Part shown: in pieces, positions 44,163 through 56,969 of the stretch | Numbering within the stretch: the first letter of the stretch is position 1 | Layout of the letters: every line of letters starts with the position of its first letter | Assembly: GCA_036852015.1 (NCBI GenBank) | Contig: JAANDG010000640.1 | Coordinates: 17,403-81,402 of the forward strand | DNA: 64,000 nt | Direction: 5' to 3' | From: Pelodera strongyloides | Taxonomy: Eukaryota; Nematoda; Chromadorea; Rhabditida; Rhabditidae | Made by a program: the position numbers and the translations under genes | The notes under the pieces: model-generated | Database searches by the model: none | What the model was told of the DNA's origin: nothing | Seen by the model: only the letters and a program-made list of their open reading frames with translations

Positions 44163-47100
44163 CTAGTTAGTGACATTGATCTCCTCATCAACGAGTCCAT
44201 GAGTTATCTCGTTAAACGCCACAACTCGTTCGTCGTCTTCCATTAAGGCTAAAATTCAAAATGATTTATTTGTCCAGAGCGGAATAAGTACTCCGCGGTC
44301 TGATTGTTTTGTAGACTACTAAATATACATCAGTATTAAAAACGACAATCATTGACGAGACTCACCTTGTGGCTGTGCGACGTGAGAAACACTCGCAGTT
44401 TGGGGGCGAGATGTACTGGGTGCATGACCCTTGATTGGGGAATCAACCAAAAACGGCACCTAAAGGCAAAATGCATTTTTATTTTACATTTTCCACTCGC
44501 AAAGATTGAGCAAAATACGAAACTAGACAAAAAACGCAAAGAGAACTCTGAATAGGAAACAAACCTTTTTCGGTGGTGGGGCAGGAGAGGAGAGGGTCTT
44601 CGATCTGATCACATGGGTGATAATTGTTTGCTGCTTTCTTGTCGGCGAATCAATTGGCAATTGTCTCACTGCCGGCCGAAGAGAAGTGGTAAGTTCCGGA
44701 AGCGTAGCTTGAGAATATCTGGGAAGAGTCGCTGGCGTAGTGGATCCTCTTAGTGGAGATGATCGAGTGGAAAGCATGCGAGGTGAGGAACGAGAGAGAA
44801 TTGAGGGGGAGGATGATGGGGATGATCCACCATTCACCAGGGAAGAAAACGACTGAAGGGAACGAGGTGACTGATAGTGAGATGGCGAGGGAGAGACAGC
44901 GCCAGAAGTGGTCACCACAAATGAGGGCGCCAGTGCGGCTTGGATCGGAGCATTGGCAACCGATTTGGAAGGCAAGACGAATTCCTCTGGAGGATCCTCG
45001 CAAGGAATCAAGACGCCTGAATATTTATATATGAATTTATTATCACCGTGATCGTTTATTTACCTAGCGGTATGTCATACAGATGTTTAACTATGCATTT
45101 AATGACGAACTACATGTCCATGACATGCAATGGCCAAACGAATATAAATATAGTCTGGTGGCGCGTTTATTTCACAACGGTGCAAAGAGTCAGTCACACA
45201 TTACATGGGATTACTCACCCTCGTTTTCGGCGAGTTCGGGATCGACACCAGGTGCAAAGTTGGTGATTGGCCATGGTGGAAGTCGATTACATCCAATGAT
45301 CCGCTCTTCAATCCTAGCATCGGGAATATACGGACTTAAACTGATCATCGAGACAATCTAAAAAAAAAATACTTTGTACAGTTCATAGCGCTTTGTTGTC
45401 TAACTAGGAGCAGTGTTGCTATACTCCGCAAGTCACAGCATACGGATTAACTCAGATACCATGTAAGCAACTCAATCAGGTTATTAAGTGAATAAATTAC
45501 AATTAAGTGAATAATAGTTATTTCATGTCAATACATACCGTTCCGGAGGTATAGCTGACACAACCGGGACTTTGTGCATCGACAAGATCGGTCAGTTGGT
45601 CAGCATTGGCACGGGTCATACAAGGGATATCAGTGGGATGCACGACTCCATCGGGTGCATTCCGAATACGCTGACAGTGCCTGAAAAGAAAAGGAATTTA
45701 CGGTCACTCAAGGATATCGAAAACGGAATAGTATAAAGAAGCTGAACTCACTTGAACATGAGATGGTTTCTCATATCAGAAACAAAGAATGCTCCAGTCT
45801 TGCAGAGTGAACAACGGAGACGGATCACACGCGCATGTCCGACTATATGCCGACGGCTCATCTAAATGTTATATTATTACTTCATGTGGATCACTTTACC
45901 CTTGATCTGTTAAAATTGGAGGTCGGAGAATCTTTGAGACGAAACATGAGAGTGGGCTCTAACGCAAATACGGAGTGCAAACGTTTTGCAGTTACAAAAA
46001 GATTCTCACCCTTAGATTCTCAATTTCCATATTACATTCATTGCATCTGTGAGGTCCTTCTGGGTCATCTGTTAGAGGTTGGATTCTGGAGAAGAACTGC
46101 TCCTTCTGATAGTCGGAAAGGAATACCGGAATTGTGGACAGATCAACCGGACGACGCGTCATCTTCTGAAAGATAACGTAGGTTCAAAACGTTCCTTTTC
46201 ATTTCTAATGAAGGTCCTATGACCCATAATAATGATTTGGAAAGGTTTGTCTTTACCTTGAAAAAACAACCATGTAAAACCTCACATGATCATGTTCGTC
46301 TTCCACAAGTCTCCGAAGGTCCTGTTTACGTCTATTAGAGCCACCTAAACAATGAAGCTACAGACAAGTTCGAATGACCTCTAACTCTCTAACAAGGCTA
46401 AAGAAAAAGTTTCGGTGGCAGGCTATTGGTGCGCAGGTTATATTATGCAACTGCCATTTCTACAAAGTTTCTCCTAACACAAGGAATCTCTACCATAAGC
46501 GTCTTCTTCTTCATGCTTCACCTCAGCTTCTCTTTCAGTTGACACCACAACGGGTTCATCGCTTTTCTCACTAAATAGAATGTCATTAACAGGATTAATT
46601 TCAAGACTTTCGAAAATAAACGTGTACAAATGGGCTGCTCTCAGATTACGTATTGACCAAAAGACAGTTTTTATTTATTTGTAAGTGCATTATGTTTCCA
46701 TCTAAATCTTTTAAAAGTCAATCTACAAACAAGTACTCACACTTCAATGGCCTTCTTGCTTGAACGGCGACGGCGTTTCTTGGGTGATTCGCTGAATTTA
46801 AGATTGCAACAGGGTGTGTATCGAAACATAATGCGATTAGGTTTCTTTAAAACTTAAGACAATCTTTACTGGGCGAATGGATTGTAATACCTGGTCGCTG
46901 CAGCAACAGCCACATCCGGTATCTCATTAAGCTCGGTTGTATTCGGGCTTGGACTTCTGAAAAGAAAAAATATTCAGTGTCGAATTATTCCTAAACATGA
47001 TGTCGCACAGTTGAACGACGTGTCGCAAAACAAACTCACTCAGAGGATGACACAAGCCGAGCGTTGACTTCATCACCAAATGAATCTGGCTGGGATCTTC

Positions 47101-50100
47101 GCTTTCGCTTCCTTCTACTAAATAGGTTCACAATGTCATATTATTTGCCGTTTTTATCTTCCCTGTTTCGCTTTCCCAGCTGCGGCATTGTGCTTGTTTC
47201 GAGACAATTTCGAGTCACTCACGTTTGTGTTTCCAGAGGAATATAATCGTCGAAGCGTTTCTGTTTTCTTCGTCTTGCGCTGTGGCGTACACCAGATTCC
47301 TCATCACCATCGTCATGTAGGTAGTGCGCCGGGCGGGTAACCACAAAAGTCTGAATATGTTACAGTTAAAGACAAAAATGAAACAAAACGTTAACTGAGA
47401 AACTCTGGCCCGATTACTGAAAACGCAAACAAACCTCGTCCGCGCTGTTTTCCTCGGCTTCCGCTGCATCGAGTTGTCCCAGAAGGTTATGAATGACCTG
47501 GAGTGTTATTTGAGTAATTATCTTATGCATTAGGAAATGCCAACGACTATTACTGAAAGAGATGGGATCACATTAAGTCACACTTAAATATCCCAAAGAG
47601 TATAAACCAACTTGTCGGACAGCTCGCTCAATCATTGCCTCCTTATTTGTTTTCTTGGGTTTATTTTCCTTTCGTTCGACTGGTCGTTGTGCACTTTCTG
47701 TCTTTTTTGGCTTGACAGGCGTTACGTTGGGCGAATTCTTCTAAAGCGACAAGTCACGCGTATTGCATCTCACCTCAGTAGATCATAATGTGCATAAATC
47801 TAGCAACCGTTCTCTACCTTGTCTTCCCATTCCCATGTTGGCAACGCGCGTACTGTTTCGATCGGTTCCTGCAAAAAAAGAAGATGTTTTGTACATTGAA
47901 CAATTGCATAGTATATCAGGTAAGTTGTTCTTCTCTGTTGGTTAATGTAGACAAACCTCTTCATCGTTGGCTTCTTTGTCCAATCCGAGCACTTTTCGAA
48001 TGTTCGTCGACCGACCACGATTCGCTCCCATCTACAATTGTTTGCTTTTAATATACTTGACTTCATAATTTGAAAGATCGCTTTGCATTCAACTCATCTG
48101 AAATAACGACACGAGGAAGAATAAATTTACATCCCTTTACCTTTTTGCTGTTCTTCGGGGTAGTGCTCAAGCGTGTCACTATTTTCCCAATGATCTGAAA
48201 CAGCTTGTGTTTTTAAAAGAATATCGATCATGCGTTTAAAGCGAGCTGTATCCCGGAAAGTTTAACTAACATCGTCAACTACGCCATCGCTTTCATCCTT
48301 ATGTTCCGCGTCTGTATCCATTTCATCGTTTTCATCGTTGAAGTTTTCGCCAGCCTGTAATATGTAACTTGAAGATCAATTGTGGTCTCGCATATGCAGC
48401 CAAAAAAAAAACAGGAGTAGTATTAAAGTTTAATAAATACACAAAAAAAAATTACATTTTCGGCCGATGGTGGTAAACCACTGATCCTTCTGGAACGTGC
48501 ACGGGTCTTCTCCCCGATCGGTTTGCGGTAGTTCAATGGTTGTGAAGTACTTGCCTCCTATAAAAAGTTTCAGGTTAACGTGTGACAACTAGTATAGTAC
48601 CAGTTTAGAGTTATATACATGTAGTGGAAAAATATGAAATAGAACCTCACTTCCTTGTCAGAGAGTAATGCGACATGTAAGTAAAAATGAACCACCAATA
48701 TGTACTTACGGGCATGAGCTGAGGAAGGTCCGTGATATCCGGACTTCCTTCAGACGATTCCTCTTCATCCGATTGTTGTTCATATCCGGGAAGCTCGGGC
48801 AGAATCAGGGGAGGGCCTTCCTATGAAACGCAAAAGTGTATTGTTCAGGATGCAGGATAACTGAAAAGTACACGACATATTAGCGTGCTCAATTGAAATG
48901 TATTATTCGCTACTAACCATATCGTCATCTGGTTCTGGGGACTCGACAGCATCTTCATCGGCAATTCGGAACGTTCTTCTGCTCCTCCCCGAACGAGATC
49001 TCGAACTCTCGTTGATTTCTTCATCATCTTCGAGTTCATAACCCTGTTTCATCTTCTCTTTGGTAGGAGCTGTTTCGCCGACAATCCATCGTGTTACCTA
49101 CAAAATAGTTACCATCAAGTTACCTACAAAATATGATGAACAACGCTATGAAAGATGACAAACACATAAGAGTAGCAATGTATGACTCACGTCTTCAGAG
49201 AATCTTATCCTTCTTCCACTTCTCGTCGGTCGTCCTAAGAAACTGGAATCGGGTGTTGGCGCAGGCGAGTTACTAGCTGTCCTCGAGTATCTAGAGCTCA
49301 ACCGTCTACTTGCTGCATTGTGTTCGGTGACGTTACCTTTTCGGCCACCCTTCTTTCCAGTCAGCTTCTCATTCTGAAACGAAAGTTTATTGAAGTGAAT
49401 ATAAATATGGTTCACTTAGTAACGTACTTTAAATAATAAGAGTACACAACAAACCTTGTTGTCATCTTCATTATCGTCCTGTGTAATCAATTTGACAGCC
49501 AAATCGAATGCCTTTTGGTCAAATGAATAGTGCTGAAAAGGTAACATGAATTCATACTAATGAATAAAACTTGGACTCAGTAAATATAGGATAGAGTGAT
49601 TAATTAAGTGAATATATACGTGTACATGTTTACATGCAACTTTGTGGAATAAGCACCAATCAATTATCAAACATACCCGTCTTGCAGTTTGTCTCGGATA
49701 ACACCACGTGTGTTTTGGACGATCTTGTGTGGCTTTAGATGTTCCAGGCCCACCTTCCGGGATATTCGCATTTGTTTCCTTACTTTCCTTTGCTACCGCA
49801 TCTTCTGAGTCTTTGGTTGTCTTTTCCACAGCAGGAATAGCAACCAGAGTCTCCATATAACCGGACTGAAATACAAGTTACCTTTAGATACAGTACAATC
49901 AGAATGTTGTTATTCGTCTAAGTTAACGAGATGGCGTGTGCATGATTTCTCGTAAATTATTATCAGAGGGTTTTAGGGTCACATACACCAGTCAATTTTC
50001 ACAAGACTCTACCATCAGAAAACTTGAAAGTACAACATCAACATGTGCACTATGTATGCAGTGCATAATAACCTTTGTCAGTAGTTGTCTGTCCTTTTCT

Positions 50101-53100
50101 TCGTCATCGGTATCTGCTTCCTCCGAAGTTTTCGGAATAGCCTTTCTTGGTTGAGGTGTCTTGCGCCTGGTCTTATGAGCCTAAATTAACCAAGGATATT
50201 AATATCGGTTCTTAGTGGATGCTCTTTTGCACGAAAAATGATCCGTCGATCTCCATACAAACATAGCCTTGTCTCCACATTCGCTTGTCTTCTTACACAT
50301 ACACTCAGTAAGCTTCAAATGAGTGATGATTTTTTCCGTACCATAATCCGGTCAGCTTCCTCAGGTTCCAAGTAGCAATCATCAAACGTAAGTCCCCGTG
50401 GAATCGATACATCTGCACGGTTGCGTCTGCGTCGCGGATTTTGCTAAAAATGCGCGTACCAATTAATATATTGCTTGGGGCAAACCTATCTCGGTCAAAG
50501 TATTTTTATGGGCATGATCCCTTCAAATGCTCCAAAGGCTCGGATAGGGAGTGTGATTTGAAAATAACCCCCATCGCTTTCATTGCAATAAGAAATGATT
50601 GCAATGTTTTGGTATTGGTGAAACAAAAACTTACTGTAGAACCAAAAAAAAGGCGAAATTTAAATTAAACTCTGGTTTACACTCATGGATTCAAATCAGA
50701 AGATTTAAAAAAAAAACCTGCAAAGCCCTGAACTCCTCGTGTCTCCACTTTACAACATAATGTGCGGTCTCAACGTGTGCACGAAGGGTTTTGTGCCTGG
50801 AAAGACTCAATGCTCATTAATAGCGTCAGCGCATCGGTAGAAATACTGTTGAAAGTATTTACCCAAGTTAGTATATCAGACGCACATACTAATTAATCGC
50901 TTACGTTTCGAATACGGTTCCGCAAACGAGACATTGATAGACACTGTGAGGGACAGGATGAACTGCAGTAATGTGATAGGAGAGCGATTCGAGACATTGG
51001 AACGCCTAAATTGTTGTTCAATAAACAGTGTACATATTTAAATCAAGAACTAAATAAGTATGGCCTCACATACCAGGATCTATATTACAGTTTAACTATG
51101 TCTTACGCTAGAGATCCTACCATCGAGCAAGGGAATGAATGACACTTATAGATAATTAAGCTTATAATAATCGAACCGATTCATCCTTGCAATTTTCGTG
51201 TGTGCATCGGAGTGCCGCCATATCTGCATAACATTTTCCCGTTGGATGGTTGCTAAGTCGTTCAATAAAGATCATCTGTAATGTATGATTTAAGATTGGC
51301 TTTTCTGTGCTACTAAAGGAAAGATAACCTAATAATATGTAAATTTCTACCTCATGTTCCTCGTCAAAAACCCTTGCTGCATTGACTGCTCGTTCTCTCA
51401 GGTTGACCTCATCCATTTGCAGTCTAAACAGGAATTATACGCATATCTGAAGAAACGGCGATGTAGAATTAGTTAGTTATAAATTGTTTCCCTGTTGTGT
51501 CTTCTTCCTCAATTTTTATGCAAAGATCGAATGGTTTGCAATCAGTGGGGGTATTCGTTCAACTGAGTAGTGTGCAGATAAAGAACCTTTTGGATGATTT
51601 TGCGACACTTTCTTACTTCAAACAAATATCAACGTACTTGTTAACTGGGGCTGGCATAAGTACGGCACTGCATTCTGCTTTTTCGGATTGTTTTTTGTCC
51701 TTTCTAAAAACATCTCCATTCTGCGGGTTCGGCCGAGGACACTGGAAAAATATTGAAATGAAATAAAAAGTAAAGAACTATTATTGCCCGAAAAAGAAAA
51801 AGCACATTCAAAGAAGTACAACTATACACGTTAATACTATTCATCGATTGCATGATAAGCAAACAATCAGCAAAGCTAACTCAGTTAGATAATTGCTCAA
51901 GCACAATGCATCTTCAGCTATTAGTAAGGCATGTACACTGATGGACCATCAGGTGTGTGTCATTATTGATCGCGACCCAGCGAATTGGGGTGAGCGATGA
52001 GTAGAGTGATACATAAGACAAGTTCGTTCATCCAGTCAGACTAAAATCATTTAGAGAGCGACAGTGTGAACTCCATGGCACAAATAAATGAAAGGCCCCG
52101 TACCATTTGATAACCGTTTACAAGGCGAGTTGTCTCGGGAACCTTTCTGAGAACTGGTGTACTTTCTGCTTTTCGCTCCGCAGCAGCACATATATCACGC
52201 ATATTCTTCGAGGTTGGAGGAGTTCCGAATAAAGAAGTCATGGATTCTGAAAATGATTTCTTGTTTCAATACCCAATAAGGAATGTGGTCAGAGTTGGTT
52301 GGTTCAAATGTAAAGAAATAATACTACATGTGGTCGGGTTACCTTACTACTTTGTTTCGTATGCATTTCTACACCAAGCACTGTGTTGTTGTCCTCAGGC
52401 AAGAAAAATACGAAGTGAAACAGAAAAATGAAAAATACCCTTTAGATCGTCCGAGACAACATCGGTGAGGGCGTTTACCAAAGCTTCGGGGCCGGTTTCC
52501 ATCCTCAGACGGCAATTCTAAAGGAAACAAACATCATTGTTACATAAATTAGTGAAGTACAATCAATACTAGAACACAAAAATCAATAGCGACGTCATTG
52601 AGCCAACAGTGGTTCGAGAAAAAAGCTTGTATTTGTCGTAAGCAATGAAATATCCACTCTTAGGTTCGCTAAAAACCTGTGAAGAAATCAAGAAACCTTT
52701 CTCTTGTGTGTCATTAATTCCATCATCGTATCCATAACATGTCCACATACTCTGCAATCATTTTTATTAAATCATTTGCAAAACGTAAAATACATAAAGG
52801 CCGTTTTAACACAAATTCCACCACTTGCTCTGTTTAAGCGCAAGTTTTACACATGTAAAACGATGCGCAAAATCGATATGTTTGAAACTTTGTCCATTTC
52901 TAAATCATATTTATGAAAAACAGTAACAAAAATATTACCTGCAAGTGAGCTTGATCTGAACCTGGCTGAGCAAGAAGAACCGAACCTCCTTTGAGCCATT
53001 CTCATATGCTGACGTGAGCTTGCCATAATCTAAAATGATTGATTTTCCTTCTCGAATACGAGTGTGAATTTGAAACCGCACAAGCGTGTTGTTTCGTTGT

Positions 53101-53228
53101 TTTGTGTAAAATGTTGGGCATAAATAATGGTGTAAAGCGGTTAACCCACCTATTCCGTTTGCAGGCAATGGCTCATATGGCTTCACAGGTTTCGGGACAA
53201 CCTTCTTTGCTTTCTTCTTACCCTTCAT
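44163..53228 (-). CDS. Large nuclear C2H2 zinc-finger protein, unknown function
   Basis: Thirty-eight exons join in one frame of 1372 residues. Exons: 53150-53228, 52939-53029, 52697-52751, 52608-52676, 52439-52517, 52104-52246, 51638-51741, 51351-51423, 51177-51275, 50905-51005, 50718-50796, 50342-50443, 50073-50180, 49677-49865, 49455-49532, 49191-49373, 48918-49097, 48710-48820, 48456-48557, 48271-48354, 48141-48194, 47957-48031, 47818-47868, 47612-47740, 47435-47497, 47223-47350, 47040-47117, 46891-46956, 46741-46791, 46494-46570, 46286-46344, 46010-46165, 45752-45861, 45539-45680, 45219-45357, 44565-45016, 44366-44459, 44163-44248. The N-terminus is lysine-rich (MKGKKKAKK). Fingers include CTHENC with H-X4-H, and CLVCGTVF with HVETAH (C-X2-C-X12-H-X4-H). 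Two more lie near residues 1000-1060 (CNEC, CSLCKTGAFF). Between them are acidic low-complexity blocks and nuclear signals (KKRRRRSSKK). The tail is Ser/Pro-rich. I do not recognise the family. Exons 3 and 4 are uncertain. Confidence 0.85.
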
Positions 53229-56200
53229 TTTTACTCTAAAGACATTTTATAAAGATTATCCATACATAATTTCAAGGTTCCGTTTTAAAGCCAGACATTT
53301 TAGATAAAAAGAGAATGCTGTATGTGAGATTAAATGACTGATGTAGCAGAAACACCACTCAACCACAACACACCACATCAGTAAAATAGTTTTCAAACGG
53401 AAGCAAATTCGTCAAATATTGGGTTCTTTATTGGAAGAAATCGTGGAAATGGTACGTGAGAAAAAAAAAAGATAAATCGCCAAAGTCTTCAAACCAAAAA
53501 TGCAAAGTCGGTGCTAAAATACATATGCGAAAGGAGGTGTGATATACTACAAAGCTTTGAGTAAGGCTAATGTATTATTCTTATGCAATTATATTTTCCT
53601 ATGTAGCTAATTTGAGGAGTGTAAATTTAATAAATAGTCTACATTAAATCATAGGACTCAATGGACAAAAATTGGTATCAATAGTGAAAAAAGGTGTAGA
53701 GACAGTGTGTTGTGTGGGGACGACACCCTATCCCATGCCTAGGCGGCACGGGTCAGTTAGATTATGTTCGAGGCAAAATCATAAAGGTTTTTGGAAAACA
53801 ACAACGACAACAACAACGACACACTTTTGGTTGTCTGGATAAGCAAAACAATTACAGTTAACGTAAAAATGTGGCTGTGAGCTTTCAAAAATTACCGCGT
53901 GGTGACAGGACTCTCCAGCTGCAATTTTAAAGGGAAATAGGAGTGGAAACTTTAATAAAGTTTTTAGAAAACTATACTAAAGTAGTTGTCCAAAACAAGT
54001 TTAGTTAAGGTCGTTAGGCAATTATCAGTTAAGCTTCCCAAAGAAATTAGTTAATCCTCCGTAGCAAGTTTAAAGCTAAATTGTTTTGGAAACTCTGTAC
54101 GGTACTTTGTAAGCTTCGATGTTTTGTAGATAATCTTTTCCTCATATCCCCAAAGTAGCAGTAAGGTTTATTCACTACAATAGGATAGTAATTGAAGTTT
54201 TGAAGTCAAAGTAGTCTTAGTATGTTTGCATGTGGGGACAGTCGGTAGTGTTTTCTATAACGCATCTCGCCCCTTGATTCGCTGAGGTCTAATGTAGGCC
54301 GACACTAGCCATGGCAATCCAATGAAATATAACAAGGGAGATGTAATTAAAATGAAATACCTTATTAAGATGAAATATGGAAATTTGGAAATACGGCTTT
54401 ACGTTGAAGTTGACAAACACAGTACCCCAACAAGATTTATGGGCTCTTAAAACTGTATCCGGTTAAGCTGTTAAGTTTACGTGAGTTTTAATTTTGTTTG
54501 TCAAACAAAATAAAAAATGCTAAAACAAAATGTATTAATCAGTTTATCATATCAACTTTTTGAATAACATCGAACGTGGGATGTTCCTAAAGATATCCTA
54601 GAGTGCCAAATGCGGATATTTCTCGTCCAATACGGACATCTGTAAATGTCTGCTGGAAACACAGCTGCACAGCCAAGAGCAACTATTGAGTCAAAGTTCA
54701 TCCGAGACAGTTTCATACTGTACCCGTTCAATTATGGGACCTTCTAGAATTCGAGATACTTGATTACAAAAGAATTAAGCCACTAAAAGACATGCTGGCT
54801 GTTTGTATGACTTTTTCGTGAAAAGCAGGCTAGTAAAGACCAAGAAGAACACATTCTTCTTAAAGTATGTCGCAATGTTCATTATGTTGGTATTGGAAAC
54901 CTTGTCGGGCTGCTATTTTCATGCTTGCAGAGAACTAAGTAGATGTAACTTAGAAGGGCACGTAACGCATCCACGGACCTGCCTTCAGACGGGAAGTTTA
55001 CTTTTGAAAGTTTGACTTTTCTCCATCGAATGCGTTTGCAGCTTCAAAGGGTTGAGGGTATGTATGTGCGTATAACTGTGCAGGTATTACATAACTAATG
55101 CGAGGTCTAATTATTATTGCATTCAACAAGAGAAGCAATGCTCTTTTTTTCTCGATATTCTCTTAATAATCTTAATGTGGTCCACATCTTCTTCATTAAG
55201 AGTGTTTACCAAAGGGTTTTCCAGAACGCCTTCCGTATTTGGCACCAATCCCAACGAGCACAAGCCTGTAAAACATGTTTATACTTTATGTACATGTACA
55301 GGTATACTTTAGTCTTTTAAGGGTCTCTTCATGTTCCCGCCCTACAGTAAGATATCCCGTCTGAACCATTTGTCAGAGCACCAAATAGAATATGTGGACT
55401 TGACCATCACACCGTTTTCGTTTAAGAAAATGTTGAACAAATACGGTGTTTTGTTAATAGTGCTTTTGGATGTTAACAAAATAAAGTGATAATTATGAAG
55501 TTAACTTGTTAATCGGAAATTTAAAATATATCAATGTGCACGTTAGTAAGAAGTGTAATATTAATTCGGCCGAATACAGTAGTCACTTGTCTATATCACC
55601 TTCCCATACTGGAGAAAAAAAGGGAAAAGGGGATTCAGTATAGCAATTATTTTAAAGTTATTTTTTTAAACGCATTATGCTGAATTCTAGACGTCTTAAA
55701 TATAGCCATAAAGATGGACGGGTTTTCTTCAAGGTTTGTGATGCGGAAGAGTTTCTGTTGGGGGTTTTTATGTAGAATTTTAGACGTTTACTTATTGGTT
55801 TACATGCTCTTAGACTTTCCCTGATTCAACGGAAAAATGTTGTATGCATTTTTTTCTGAAATGCACCATGGTAGAAACAAATAAAGTGTAAGAATAACCA
55901 CTACGTTTTGCTACAAAACGTATGTTTTGACCTCTTTTAGTCAGGCATTTGTGTATTCTGACTATGGTACATTTCTTGGGACCATTTTGAAAATGATTTC
56001 CTTTCTAATTGTTTCCATTGGATCCCTCAATCCATAACCGCACTCTAAAACAACGTCCCAAATTATGCATATGTCCCCCCAAGATTTCATCTTGAGCAAG
56101 CATTCCCTGTTGTCTGAAACCAACTTATCTGATCTCACTAACTAGTATTGCTATGCATAACACTCAATTGTTGCTCTTTCCATTTGGCACCTGCATCTGA

Positions 56201-56263
56201 TATCGTTCAATGATCTCAATAGTAATAAAAACGTTCGTGTCATATCGACAACCTTCGGGAAAG
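53229..56263. other. Intergenic, no gene seen
   Basis: The 5' flank of the C2H2 gene (3' splice site at 53236-53237, seven bases before its ATG) followed by AT-rich DNA. A CAACGA-type simple repeat lies near 53795-53822. Frames at 54803-55015 and 55117-55320 have no support. Confidence 0.45.
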
Positions 56264-56760
56264 ATGAACCCAAAACGAAAACAGTTTTCTCATTCATCGT
56301 TCATGATCAAACGTGAGTTGGTCTTTGGAGTGTGACCAAAGAAACGCCTAGCCAAGCCATTTCTTTTGCTAAACCGTGACTTTGAAACCAGCCTTTCACA
56401 GCACATTTATATGCAAATGAGGCGAAACCAACAAACCATTCGGGCTCAGTTTTTTCGGCAGATACATGCCACAAAATACTCCATTTGCATGAAATGAGAC
56501 TGTCATCATTCTTTTCAGGATACCGGCTTCAGGAGCTTCATTTGAATATGCAGCAGGATTCAGTGTCGAAAGCTCTTTCAAACTATCATATTATCAGCGA
56601 AATCGAACATTTTGTTCGCAACGGAATAAAGCAAGCCCGGATACACGTTGTTCGCCCGTTCGCCGTTTTATCTAAGCGCGAAAACGTGAAGAGATTTCAA
56701 GCACGCTGTTGTGCACTTGACATCTACCATATAGTACAGTTTATAGTGTTTACGGTATAC
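56264..56760 (+). CDS. Hypothetical protein, candidate gene
   Basis: A true ATG opens a 49-nt exon (56264-56312; MNPKRKQFSHSSFMIK) with a good gtgagt donor. It joins in phase to an exon starting at 56402 after ttcacag, which stays open for more than 120 codons (for example HFVRNGIKQARIHVVRPFAV). After about 56760 protein-like content seems to shift into another frame (FQNLLEHQTTAIADVIHL, 56785 onward), so the gene may be spliced in a way I cannot see, or broken by a frameshift. I do not recognise the protein. The opposite strand also has an exon-like frame at about 57087-57253, so the strand itself is not secure. Confidence 0.25.
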
Positions 56761-56969
56761 GCGATTGTACACAGCCAAATTCCAGAACTTGCTAGAACAT
56801 CAAACTACAGCAATTGCGGATGTTATACATTTAAAAGATCCAACCAATTCACTTGTATTACAAGTGTACGGATTAATACATTATGTTGTGCACTTCCTTC
56901 GGATGCGTTCCCGGAAAATGACACAAAAAAAAACAATTTCGGCTATCTTTTTCTGTTCCGTTGAAAGTA

